DNA from: Candidatus Thorarchaeota archaeon | GTDB lineage: Archaea; Asgardarchaeota; Thorarchaeia; Thorarchaeales; Thorarchaeaceae | DNA length: 8,481 nucleotides | Direction: 5' to 3' | Assembly (NCBI GenBank): GCA_016840245.1 | Contig: JAEOST010000574.1 | Coordinates: 1 to 8,481, forward strand | In this document: positions 1 through 6,337 of the stretch, piece by piece | How positions within the stretch are numbered: position 1 is the stretch's first letter | How the letters are laid out: each line of letters begins with the position of its first letter | Position numbers and translations under genes: made by a program | The notes under the pieces: model-generated | What the model was told of the DNA's origin: nothing | Databases searched by the model: none | The model's input: the letters and a program-made list of their open reading frames with translations, nothing else

Positions 1-1
1 A

Positions 2-1102
2 TACAGCGACCTGAGATTTGGTACGGACTACCTGAATGGAAATACGCTGAAGTTCATCCTAGATGTCATCGGAAAGGAACTGTCTGACGTGGAGCGGTAC
101 ATCAGATATATTGGTGAGAGGGGTCAGATAAGACAACCAAGATTTCTCTCAGACTTGGACTTCCAGATACTGATGGCCAGACTCTTTGCTACGATTGCCT
201 CAGATGGCTCAATTAGTGAAAATTACCAAGTTATCTATTCCGAGAAGGACAGGGACCGCAGAGAGATAGTAAAACAGATACTCTCTCTGTTGGGAAGGGT
301 TAGAGTCACTGAGTTTGATGCTACTGAAAACAGAGTTAATGCAATATCATTGCCAGCTGTTATTGGTAGACTTCTAGTAAAACTAGGGATGCCTATAGGC
401 GACAAGGTATTACAGGGAGTGCGACTACCTGGGTTTATTAAGTATGGGCCATATGAGGTGAAGATTGCATACATTCAGGATGTGATTCCTGAAGAGGGAT
501 GGGTCATTCCAGAGCATAAAACCGCATTAGTTATTGGTATCGGAAGGTCAACTGTACTTCACAGTGGAAACAAAGTTGATAGTTATGAGAACGCCCCAAT
601 TTTGAGGAAAGAGTTGATTGATCTCTTTTACAATTATGGAACTCAGAGAAGCAAGAACTATGGAAATCCTGATAGACTCCAACACTACCGTGTGATAGCT
701 TTATCAAAACTTGAAGAGTTAATGAACTCGGAAGACCGAGATACACAAGTGCTGGCTCAGGAACTTTACGACATCATATACGGCAATCCACCTTCACTCC
801 TGATGGATGAGAAGGTAATGATTGAATCAATTGGGGTGGATATGCACGAATATTTCGAAGAAGTTAGTCTAAGTGAGGGTTCTGGTAGAATTTCTGCAAA
901 GTGGGTGATAACCACAAAAGGAACCCTGAATGCAATTAGACTTGGTCTTCAAGCCCCTCCAAATGACAGAAAGAAACTATCTACACTGAGACGCATTATG
1001 GATTTGAATCCAAGACTGGTTCAGGAGGAGAAGGAGAGAGTTCGCTATTATATTAAGATGCACACACATTTCGATGATGAACATGTACTAGAAAAAGTAT
1101 AA
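2..1102 (+). CDS. LAGLIDADG-type homing endonuclease-like protein, 5' end cut by the window edge
   Basis: The reading frame is open from base 2 to the TAA at 1100-1102, so the gene probably begins left of the window. A GTG at 89 with GGAAAGGA upstream is an alternative start giving 337 residues, but the 29 codons before it read as ordinary protein. Numbering from that GTG, LFATIASDGSI (about 32-42, Asp39) matches the first LAGLIDADG helix with its metal-binding acid. A block at 87-117 (LPAVIGRLL, LGMPIGDK, RLPGFI) follows the usual spacing of archaeal LAGLIDADG proteins. AYIQDVIPEEGWV (127-139) fits a diverged second motif, with Glu136 where Asp is typical. The C-terminal third (about 180-337) is unassigned and may bind DNA. 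No intein splice junctions are visible, so it looks free-standing. DNA cleavage is inferred; it could instead be a domesticated DNA-binding relative. Confidence 0.72.
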   Translation, partial: YSDLRFGTDYLNGNTLKFILDVIGKELSDVERYIRYIGERGQIRQPRFLSDLDFQILMARLFATIASDGSISENYQVIYSEKDRDRREIVKQILSLLGRVRVTEFDATENRVNAISLPAVIGRLLVKLGMPIGDKVLQGVRLPGFIKYGPYEVKIAYIQDVIPEEGWVIPEHKTALVIGIGRSTVLHSGNKVDSYENAPILRKELIDLFYNYGTQRSKNYGNPDRLQHYRVIALSKLEELMNSEDRDTQVLAQELYDIIYGNPPSLLMDEKVMIESIGVDMHEYFEEVSLSEGSGRISAKWVITTKGTLNAIRLGLQAPPNDRKKLSTLRRIMDLNPRLVQEEKERVRYYIKMHTHFDDEHVLEKV

Positions 1103-1103
1103 A

Positions 1104-1131
1104 GAGGATTGGGGATTTTCTACCCATCCTC
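1104..1131. terminator. Hairpin between convergent genes, possible bidirectional terminator
   Basis: GAGGAT(T)GGG at 1104-1113 pairs with CCCATCCTC at 1123-1131. This gives nine base pairs with one bulged T and a nine-base loop. It fills most of the 39-base gap between the stop codons of the LAGLIDADG-like gene (+) and the DUF35 gene (-). No long T-run follows on either strand, so a terminator role is inferred from position and stem strength. Confidence 0.5.
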
Positions 1132-1141
1132 CAAATTCTGA

Positions 1142-1558
1142 CTATACTAACCACTTGTAGGTTATCTTCTTTTCATCAATCCTGTCAAATCCGAGCTTGA
1201 TTGGCATTCCAACCTCAGGCATACCCATCAAGTTTGTGATGTGAGCTGTCAACCTTAGACCAGATGGAAACTCACCAATTGCTACGACATACGGTGCTCT
1301 CGATGAGAGACTGTCTGGAGGGAAGTCCACAATTACAAAGGAGTGAATTATAGCCTCACGTTCTGTGAACTCTGCAAACTCGGTCTCACTTATGCAGTTC
1401 TGACAGTGTTGACGTGGTGGAAGAAACTCAGCGTTGCAACTTTTGCATATGGACTTCAAGATTTTTTCTTGATCCAATGCTAGCATGAACTCAAACAGCC
1501 AAGGCGTAATTGCCTTGTCAGTTGTATACCCAAGATAGATTTCTTTCTTCTCTGCCAT
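1142..1558 (-). CDS. Zinc-ribbon/OB-fold DUF35 acyl-CoA-binding partner of thiolase
   Basis: This 138-residue protein has the two-part layout of the DUF35 family: an N-terminal helix and rubredoxin-like zinc ribbon, then an OB fold. The ribbon shows CKSC (Cys38, Cys41) and CQNC (Cys52, Cys55), with LPPRQ between them. The OB-fold strands run from about residue 60 to the end, including APYVVAIGEF and GMPIKLGFDRID. In archaea such proteins bind CoA thioesters and bridge thiolase to HMG-CoA synthase; here only the thiolase is adjacent. The gene begins two bases after the thiolase stop, so the two are almost certainly co-transcribed and the products likely form a complex. I chose the ATG at 1558 because GAGAGG lies nine bases upstream; an in-frame TTG at 1567 directly abuts that site and is unlikely. 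All four zinc ligands are present. The acyl-CoA substrate cannot be told. Confidence 0.9.
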   Translation of the reverse strand: MAEKKEIYLGYTTDKAITPWLFEFMLALDQEKILKSICKSCNAEFLPPRQHCQNCISETEFAEFTEREAIIHSFVIVDFPPDSLSSRAPYVVAIGEFPSGLRLTAHITNLMGMPEVGMPIKLGFDRIDEKKITYKWLV

Positions 1559-1560
1559 GA

Positions 1561-2727
1561 TTACCAACCTCTCTCATAGATGAACACATTGACGAACTGT
1601 CCGGATTGTCCGACATTGTGAACGAGACCATGTTTCACATCTTTAATCTGACGAGTTGAGTTCTCAGCCTCGCCCCTCATCTGCTTCATGACCTCATAGG
1701 TCATTGAGATTCCAGTTGCACCCAATGGATGACCCTTGCTTTTGAGACCACCATCACAGTTGACAGGGATGCGTCCTTCGTGATAGATTTCCTTATTCTC
1801 AACAAGTTCTGGACCCTTGCCAGGCTCAGCAAAACCAAGGTCCTCGTATGCGATAAGCTCTGCAATCGTAAAGCAATCATGCACTTGGGCCATGTTCATA
1901 TCTTGAGGTCCAAGACCAGCCATATCATAGGCAGCCTTTGCAGCATACTTAGCTCCTGGAATTGATGTCAGTGAGCTTCGGTCTTGGATCATCATCTCTG
2001 AGGCACCAGCTCCAATTCCCTTTATCCACATGGGTCGATCTGTGAATTCCTTGACACGATCCTCAGCTGCAATTACCACAGCTGCCGAGCCGTCAGTGAT
2101 GAGACTGCAATCATAGAGGTTAAGGGGTCTACAGATTGGTACCGCATTCTTAGCCTCCTCAAGAGGAACCTCTTTTGGAAGGTGTGCTTTGGGATTCTGA
2201 GCACCATAGTGATGTGACTTCACTGAAATCATTGAAAGTATGTCATGAGACATATTATACTCACTCATGTATTTAGAAGCCATCAGTGCATAGAACGCGG
2301 GAAATGAGATACCATAGGGATACTCCCATCTCATATCTCCGGCCTGTGACATATACTCTGTCGCAGTGCCTGAAGAAACGCGGTTCATCTGCTCGACTCC
2401 AAGTACAAGCATTACATCATACAGACCTGAGGCAACCATACCATATGCAGACCGCAGAGACGCAGTCCCTGTGGCACAGGCAGATTCACACCTAAGATGT
2501 GGTCGACCTTGAAGTCCAATATAATCAGCTATAAGCGCGGAGCCAGCACCCTGACCAGTGAACTGTGATGCAGCGTATGAGAGAATTGACGCATCAATTT
2601 TATCCTGTGTGATGCCTTCATCATAAATTGGTTTGTAGGCTTCAGCACAAAGTTCTCTCATAGTAGCATCTTTTCGCTTGCCAAACTTGCTATGACCGCC
2701 AGCTACTATAGCAACTTTTCTTACCAT
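1561..2727 (-). CDS. Thiolase family acyltransferase (archaeal SCP-x-like acetyl-CoA acetyltransferase)
   Basis: This 388-residue protein is full length for archaeal SCP-x-like thiolases. The nucleophile is Cys84 in CESACATGTAS, the first active-site His is His283 in VHDCF, and the second is His333 in KGHPLGATG. The C terminus carries HNVGQSG (370-376), where bacterial thiolases have the CxG catalytic Cys loop; the SCP-x-like branch normally lacks that Cys. The reaction is thiolytic cleavage of a 3-ketoacyl-CoA or its reverse, condensation of two acyl-CoAs. With the neighbouring DUF35 gene it forms the pair known from the archaeal acetoacetyl-CoA thiolase/HMG-CoA synthase complex, but no HMG-CoA synthase is seen here. 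The hydratase and dehydrogenase further right make beta-oxidation or short-chain synthesis equally plausible. The ATG at 2727 is supported by GGAGG at 2737-2741, nine bases upstream. The protein should be cytoplasmic. Its chain-length preference cannot be read from sequence. Confidence 0.93.
   Translation of the reverse strand: MVRKVAIVAGGHSKFGKRKDATMRELCAEAYKPIYDEGITQDKIDASILSYAASQFTGQGAGSALIADYIGLQGRPHLRCESACATGTASLRSAYGMVASGLYDVMLVLGVEQMNRVSSGTATEYMSQAGDMRWEYPYGISFPAFYALMASKYMSEYNMSHDILSMISVKSHHYGAQNPKAHLPKEVPLEEAKNAVPICRPLNLYDCSLITDGSAAVVIAAEDRVKEFTDRPMWIKGIGAGASEMMIQDRSSLTSIPGAKYAAKAAYDMAGLGPQDMNMAQVHDCFTIAELIAYEDLGFAEPGKGPELVENKEIYHEGRIPVNCDGGLKSKGHPLGATGISMTYEVMKQMRGEAENSTRQIKDVKHGLVHNVGQSGQFVNVFIYERGW
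1568..1573 (-). promoter_or_regulatory. Shine-Dalgarno site of the DUF35 gene inside the thiolase 3' end
   Basis: The minus strand reads GAGAGG nine bases before the ATG at 1558, within the last thiolase codons. This spacing supports the ATG and argues against the TTG three codons earlier. It also suggests coupled translation of the two partners. Confidence 0.5.
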
Positions 2728-2821
2728 TTTCTATATCCTCCGTGGGGTGAGCCTGCCTCGATGACCGGCGCAGCTCCCAATTGTCTACTATTCGGATTCT
2801 TCGTACTATTCAGTACAGAGT

Positions 2822-2872
2822 CTTAAGGTTGACGCTTTGCCCTTAAGTCTAGCTTGATGCGCGAACCTTAAT
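2822..2872. promoter_or_regulatory. Inverted repeat in the divergent intergenic region, possible operator or paired promoters
   Basis: TTAAGGTT at 2823-2830 is matched by its exact reverse complement AACCTTAA at 2864-2871. Inward the match continues as NNCGC, so each arm reads GCGNNAACCTTAA outward. A central CTTAAG palindrome at 2842-2847 repeats the one at 2822-2827 exactly 20 bases away. The region lies between the thiolase (-) and the 107-residue gene (+). The right arm sits 37-44 bases before the start at 2908, where an archaeal BRE/TATA would be expected, though CCTTAA is a poor TATA box. The left arm sits about 96 bases before the thiolase start. The rest of the 180-base gap shows only the thiolase ribosome-binding site and AAGGGA at 2895-2900. 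Whether this is an operator or two weak promoters is undecided. Confidence 0.38.
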
Positions 2873-2907
2873 CAGGGGACTTGTTAGATGAGTAAAGGGA
2901 TTTAATT

Positions 2908-3231
2908 ATGGTAAAGCATCCACGTTATCAAGCCATGGATGATGCAAGGCAAGAGGCGTTCCCTCGAGTATTCAAAGAAATTTGTGAGGGAGAATACGTT
3001 CTTGAAGTTATACCACCTCGCATTCCTAAAGACCCAATTCCTGGACCAAGACCGAGGCCAACGTTTCGAATTCTAGATGAGAAAGGAAAATTAGTTGCAC
3101 ACTTTCATCCGAATGGCTATTCAGAGTGTCACGAAGATTCATTCAAGGAAACTTATGATCGGATATCTGAGAGTTTGGAGAAGATAGCACAGGATGCCCT
3201 AAAAAGATATGAAGAAGCAACGAAACTGTGA
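2908..3231 (+). CDS. Small conserved-looking hypothetical protein, 107 residues
   Basis: I do not recognise this family. The ATG at 2908 follows AAGGGA by seven bases, and an earlier ATG at 2888 hits a stop after five codons. The protein has no signal peptide or membrane segment and should be cytoplasmic. Residues 1-34 look helical then beta. A proline-rich stretch at 36-51 alternates Pro with basic residues (PRIPKDPIPGPRPRP), followed by a strand-turn-strand (FRILDEKGKLVAHF). The C-terminal 30 residues form a charged amphipathic helix (79-107). His65, His67, Cys74 and His75 cluster together and could bind metal, which is speculation. It lies divergent to the thiolase and 85 bases ahead of the chosen start of the membrane protein, with which it may be co-transcribed. 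Its ordinary composition and good start site favour a real gene. Confidence 0.72.
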   Translation: MVKHPRYQAMDDARQEAFPRVFKEICEGEYVLEVIPPRIPKDPIPGPRPRPTFRILDEKGKLVAHFHPNGYSECHEDSFKETYDRISESLEKIAQDALKRYEEATKL

Positions 3232-3316
3232 TGTAATAATTTCTGTCGAAATTGAGGTTAGTGGGTCATCAACACTTATTACTGACCGATACCCAGCGCT
3301 GAAACAGGTACAAGGG

Positions 3317-5311
3317 ATGACGACTCCACTTAGAAATCTACTTAGTCGATCTAGACTCGGGATGTTACTTAACATCACCATTATCGTGTTCCTAATACTA
3401 TTCTTCGCCTCGGGCAATACATTGCTCGCAGAAGGAGGAAGAGTATCTACCGATTCTAACATCAGAGCAGGAGATGCTGTGGGTGGTTCGACCGGACAGG
3501 TTATTGAGATTGAAACATTCACGACAACTAATGAGATCACTATCCTAGATGAATCAATAGCCTTAGAGGATATGGCATACTTTGCACTACCATTGTATGA
3601 TTACAATGATATAACAATTACAAGTACGATTAGATCTACAGTAACTGAGAACATCACTCTGCATGTGGGTCTTGACTACTATGTATTCACCCATCTGATA
3701 AAGGTTGAAGGAGGAGTAGAAAACGTATCTTTGTATTCACCTTCACTCGCAATGGAAAGGGTGCACACAAACGATTGGATATGTGAAGCATCGCTTTGGT
3801 TTACGTCAAATGAAGACGATGAGACCGTGATTCGTACAATCGAATTGGAACTAACCGCAACCTCAAATGAAACATTATGTCCTGTTACAATCGATATTCA
3901 ATCCGCTGAAGAGTATTCATTATTAGAAAATCCACTAACAGTTGAAATGGCATACCCCGTTGTACTTAACCTCACACAAACCACCGGAAATCATTCATTT
4001 GGATATGTCGTTCCTAGAATGGCAGATATGGTTGTCTATCTTGTTCCTGGGTCATATAGTGGAGAGGCATACTGGGCAAGAACTAACATGCGAAATACAT
4101 CATGGAGTGAGATTATACCGGTTAGTTTCACAATAGCAGAGAATAATCGGGTCTCAGTTACAGTCAAATTGACAACGATTCGTCTGGCAATGGAGGTTTC
4201 TCCAAGGCTACCCCGACTCTACGTCCGAGTTGGTTTTGATGAAGAGTTACTATACGATATTGGTCCCATAAGTGCCTCACTGCCTCACGCCATCTATATT
4301 CCAGGAGCAAATAGAAATCTCACTGTTCAGGTGGATACTCAACAGATAGACGACCCAGAAGAGGAGGTTCGCATTCTTGTGGATGTTACAGAAGACCTCG
4401 TTTTCGAAAAGGAGTATGACTATCTGACTGTATATGGGATGACTCTGACAGTGTTAGAACTACAGCTTATCATCCTTGGTGCGGCACTGTTGATTGTATT
4501 CTCAGTCAGAATTGCACTGATGATGCATGTGACATATTTGAAGAGATCCTGGATTGATCCAAGGATTATACCATTAGCTTTGCTAGTTGTAAGTTACTTA
4601 CTACCATGGTTTATGACAACAACAACGAGATACGGACTAGAGCAACACGATGCGCTCTGGGCACCCCTCTCAGTGACTCTCACTTGGACCGAGGGAAGCC
4701 TGATGCAACCAATAGTATTTTCATTTCAACTACAACTCCTGTTATTCGCATTTCTGACAATCTGGACACCCCTAGCTATAGCTATTGTCCAGATAGGAAG
4801 TCCAAGAAGCTGGGCCATGGACAGGACATTCACTACTCTCATGCTACCACCATTTGCACTCGCATTAGTTGGTGGTCTCCTAGCACGGATTCAAATCCCA
4901 AGTCTTGAGTACACTACAGGTGCATTCATAGCGATGGGTACTCCAATTACATGGTTACTACTCACAGAGGTTTGGAAGAGAGTCAGAGGTCTTACAGCAG
5001 AGGGATATAACTCTGGTAAATCTGCTAAAGACGCTATAGAATATGTCCCTGTTGTAATCTCAGCCTTGAATCTTGCTGAGGATGTTGCATCAAGAGCTGT
5101 GGAAATTCTGGAATTGACAAGGGACAAGAAAATCGAATGGGACGACTACGACCCTGTTGGGTATGCAGCTGCAACTGTATACCTTGCTTGTCTTGAGCTT
5201 TGCCCGGACAGGGAAGAGCACGAAATCATCATGGCAACAGGCGTGGAATCTATTCGCTTACGAGGGATATTCAGAGCAATCACTAACGCCCTTGACGAGT
5301 ACATAGAGTAG
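3317..5311 (+). CDS. Membrane protein with large outer domain and cytoplasmic TFIIB-like cyclin domain
   Basis: This is a 664-residue protein from ATG 3317. A longer reading from ATG 3209 adds 36 residues but overlaps the upstream gene, has no ribosome-binding site and puts 52 residues before the signal; 3317 gives a normal basic n-region (Arg6, Arg11, Arg13). A weak AGGT precedes it. Residues 17-33 form a hydrophobic signal or anchor. About 40-370 is beta-rich and carries seven N-X-S/T sequons (Asn112, 136, 184, 218, 225, 260, 334), as expected outside the cell. Five membrane helices follow near 376-399, 416-434, 465-492, 504-524 and 531-552; inner loops carry LKR, PRS/DR and KRVR, placing the C terminus inside. 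Residues about 571-664 resemble one TFIIB cyclin repeat: SALNLAEDVASRAVEIL, then DPVGYAAATVYLACLELC (613-629), then TGVESIRLRGIFRAI (641-655), which matches TFB's helix-turn-helix. No zinc ribbon or B-reader is present. I infer a membrane-tethered regulator; the outer domain is unrecognised. Confidence 0.85.
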   Translation: MTTPLRNLLSRSRLGMLLNITIIVFLILFFASGNTLLAEGGRVSTDSNIRAGDAVGGSTGQVIEIETFTTTNEITILDESIALEDMAYFALPLYDYNDITITSTIRSTVTENITLHVGLDYYVFTHLIKVEGGVENVSLYSPSLAMERVHTNDWICEASLWFTSNEDDETVIRTIELELTATSNETLCPVTIDIQSAEEYSLLENPLTVEMAYPVVLNLTQTTGNHSFGYVVPRMADMVVYLVPGSYSGEAYWARTNMRNTSWSEIIPVSFTIAENNRVSVTVKLTTIRLAMEVSPRLPRLYVRVGFDEELLYDIGPISASLPHAIYIPGANRNLTVQVDTQQIDDPEEEVRILVDVTEDLVFEKEYDYLTVYGMTLTVLELQLIILGAALLIVFSVRIALMMHVTYLKRSWIDPRIIPLALLVVSYLLPWFMTTTTRYGLEQHDALWAPLSVTLTWTEGSLMQPIVFSFQLQLLLFAFLTIWTPLAIAIVQIGSPRSWAMDRTFTTLMLPPFALALVGGLLARIQIPSLEYTTGAFIAMGTPITWLLLTEVWKRVRGLTAEGYNSGKSAKDAIEYVPVVISALNLAEDVASRAVEILELTRDKKIEWDDYDPVGYAAATVYLACLELCPDREEHEIIMATGVESIRLRGIFRAITNALDEYIE

Positions 5312-5333
5312 TTCCGATTATTGCGTGAATGAA

Positions 5334-5352
5334 AACCACTATTGTAGTGGTT
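5334..5352. promoter_or_regulatory. Perfect 19-base hairpin or palindrome ahead of the GNAT gene
   Basis: AACCACTA and TAGTGGTT pair perfectly over eight bases around a three-base TTG loop. The element starts 22 bases after the stop of the membrane protein and ends 15 bases before the GNAT start codon. ATTTACG follows it, so it could be a terminator of the upstream gene. Equally it could be a protein-binding palindrome or an mRNA hairpin affecting GNAT translation, since no clear Shine-Dalgarno site is seen there. Confidence 0.45.
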
Positions 5353-5367
5353 ATTTACGAATAAGTC

Positions 5368-6279
5368 ATGATTAGGCCAATCGATTTGGAAACATTCTGT
5401 GATATTGAGGGGATTCTAGACAGGTTTACTGAAGTCCTTGATGAAAATCAGGATGGACCGCCCCTGAAAGAGAGGTTTCAGCTTGGATTTGAGCGTGAGC
5501 AGGTTGGTGGATATGCGTATTATGATGAAAATGAAGTCACTGGAGTAGTGTTGTTCGGCTTAACTAGTAGAAGGATACACATTATCTACTCAGAGGATTC
5601 ACGGGCAGATGAGGTTGATAGGGAGCTATTCAATACAGCATTCCAGCACCTATCAGAGATTGGAACTTTCGTGAGAGTAGGAGAACCACCGCATGTACCT
5701 TCCAATGTGATACGTCTCCTTAGTGAGAGAGGTTTTCAGAAGTTCGATAGATCCCATATGTCAGTAGAGAGGATTACAATTACGGAATTAGAGGAACTAG
5801 TTCTCCCACACGGATATCAGTTCGATACGTTTGATGAACACATGAAGAAGGAAGTTGCACAGCTTATGTTCACTGCCAATATCGGGAATGTGGACGTAGA
5901 GGTCTTTCCAGAGTTCTTTGGTACAAATGAAGCGTGCGAGCTGCTTGTCGAGAATATCATGAACAGTCAGTATGGTACGTATAAGGCACCATATTCCAAG
6001 GTACTGAAGAAAGATGGAGAAATCGTTGGTGTTTGCTTTCTAACAATAACGCCAGAGCACGCTGCGTACATTCCTGATGTTTGTATAGCTCCTGCTCATA
6101 GAAGAAAAGGACTTGGTAAAACACTTCTTGTATATTCATTTCTTGAGATTCTCAAGGATGAGCCTGAAATACAACAGGTAAAGCTCGATGTAACACTGGA
6201 TAATTCTGCGCTAAGACTATACCAATCATTAGGCTTCAAGGATGAAAGAAGATACACTGTTAATTCTTGGAGAGCATGA
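5368..6279 (+). CDS. Two-domain GNAT family N-acetyltransferase
   Basis: At 303 residues this is about twice a single GNAT domain and appears to hold two. The N-terminal half (about 1-135) has GNAT-like strands (EVTGVVLFG, RRIHIIY) and ends in NVIRLLSERGF (113-123), a typical final helix-turn, but lacks a clear acetyl-CoA pyrophosphate loop. The C-terminal half (about 148-303) is intact: DGEIVGVCFLTI (216-227), DVCIAPAHRRKGLGKTLL (237-254) with the acetyl-CoA-binding RRKGLG loop at 245-250, and NSALRLYQSLGF (279-290). It should transfer an acetyl group from acetyl-CoA to an amine; the substrate cannot be told. The protein is cytoplasmic, with no membrane segment. It follows the membrane protein by 56 bases with a hairpin between, so co-transcription is uncertain. 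ATG 5368 is the first in-frame start of a convincing GNAT N terminus (MIRPID), although no ribosome-binding site precedes it. Confidence 0.88.
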   Translation: MIRPIDLETFCDIEGILDRFTEVLDENQDGPPLKERFQLGFEREQVGGYAYYDENEVTGVVLFGLTSRRIHIIYSEDSRADEVDRELFNTAFQHLSEIGTFVRVGEPPHVPSNVIRLLSERGFQKFDRSHMSVERITITELEELVLPHGYQFDTFDEHMKKEVAQLMFTANIGNVDVEVFPEFFGTNEACELLVENIMNSQYGTYKAPYSKVLKKDGEIVGVCFLTITPEHAAYIPDVCIAPAHRRKGLGKTLLVYSFLEILKDEPEIQQVKLDVTLDNSALRLYQSLGFKDERRYTVNSWRA

Positions 6280-6296
6280 ATGGAAGAAAAACAAGA

Positions 6297-6326
6297 GGAA
6301 GACCCCGAACTTTGTCGGGGTCTACC
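6297..6326. terminator. Strong hairpin between convergent GNAT and hydratase genes
   Basis: AGACCCCGA at 6300-6308 pairs with TCGGGGTCT at 6315-6323 over nine bases with a six-base loop. After one A-A mismatch the stem continues with GG/CC at 6297-6298 and 6325-6326. It lies centrally in the 58 bases between the two stop codons. The stem is GC-rich and symmetric, fitting a bidirectional terminator or transcript-end structure, although no long U-run follows on either strand. Confidence 0.6.
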
Positions 6327-6337
6327 AATGTAAGAAA

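Noticed and set aside
3209..3316. 36-residue N-terminal extension of the membrane protein from ATG 3209
   Set aside because: It overlaps the preceding gene by 23 bases, has no ribosome-binding site and places an odd hydrophilic segment before a normal signal peptide.
2908..6279. A defence or toxin-antitoxin system formed by the small protein, membrane protein and GNAT
   Set aside because: The gene layout is suggestive only. The GNAT is two-domain and lacks an adjacent ribbon-helix-helix antitoxin, and the membrane protein shows no nuclease or effector domain.
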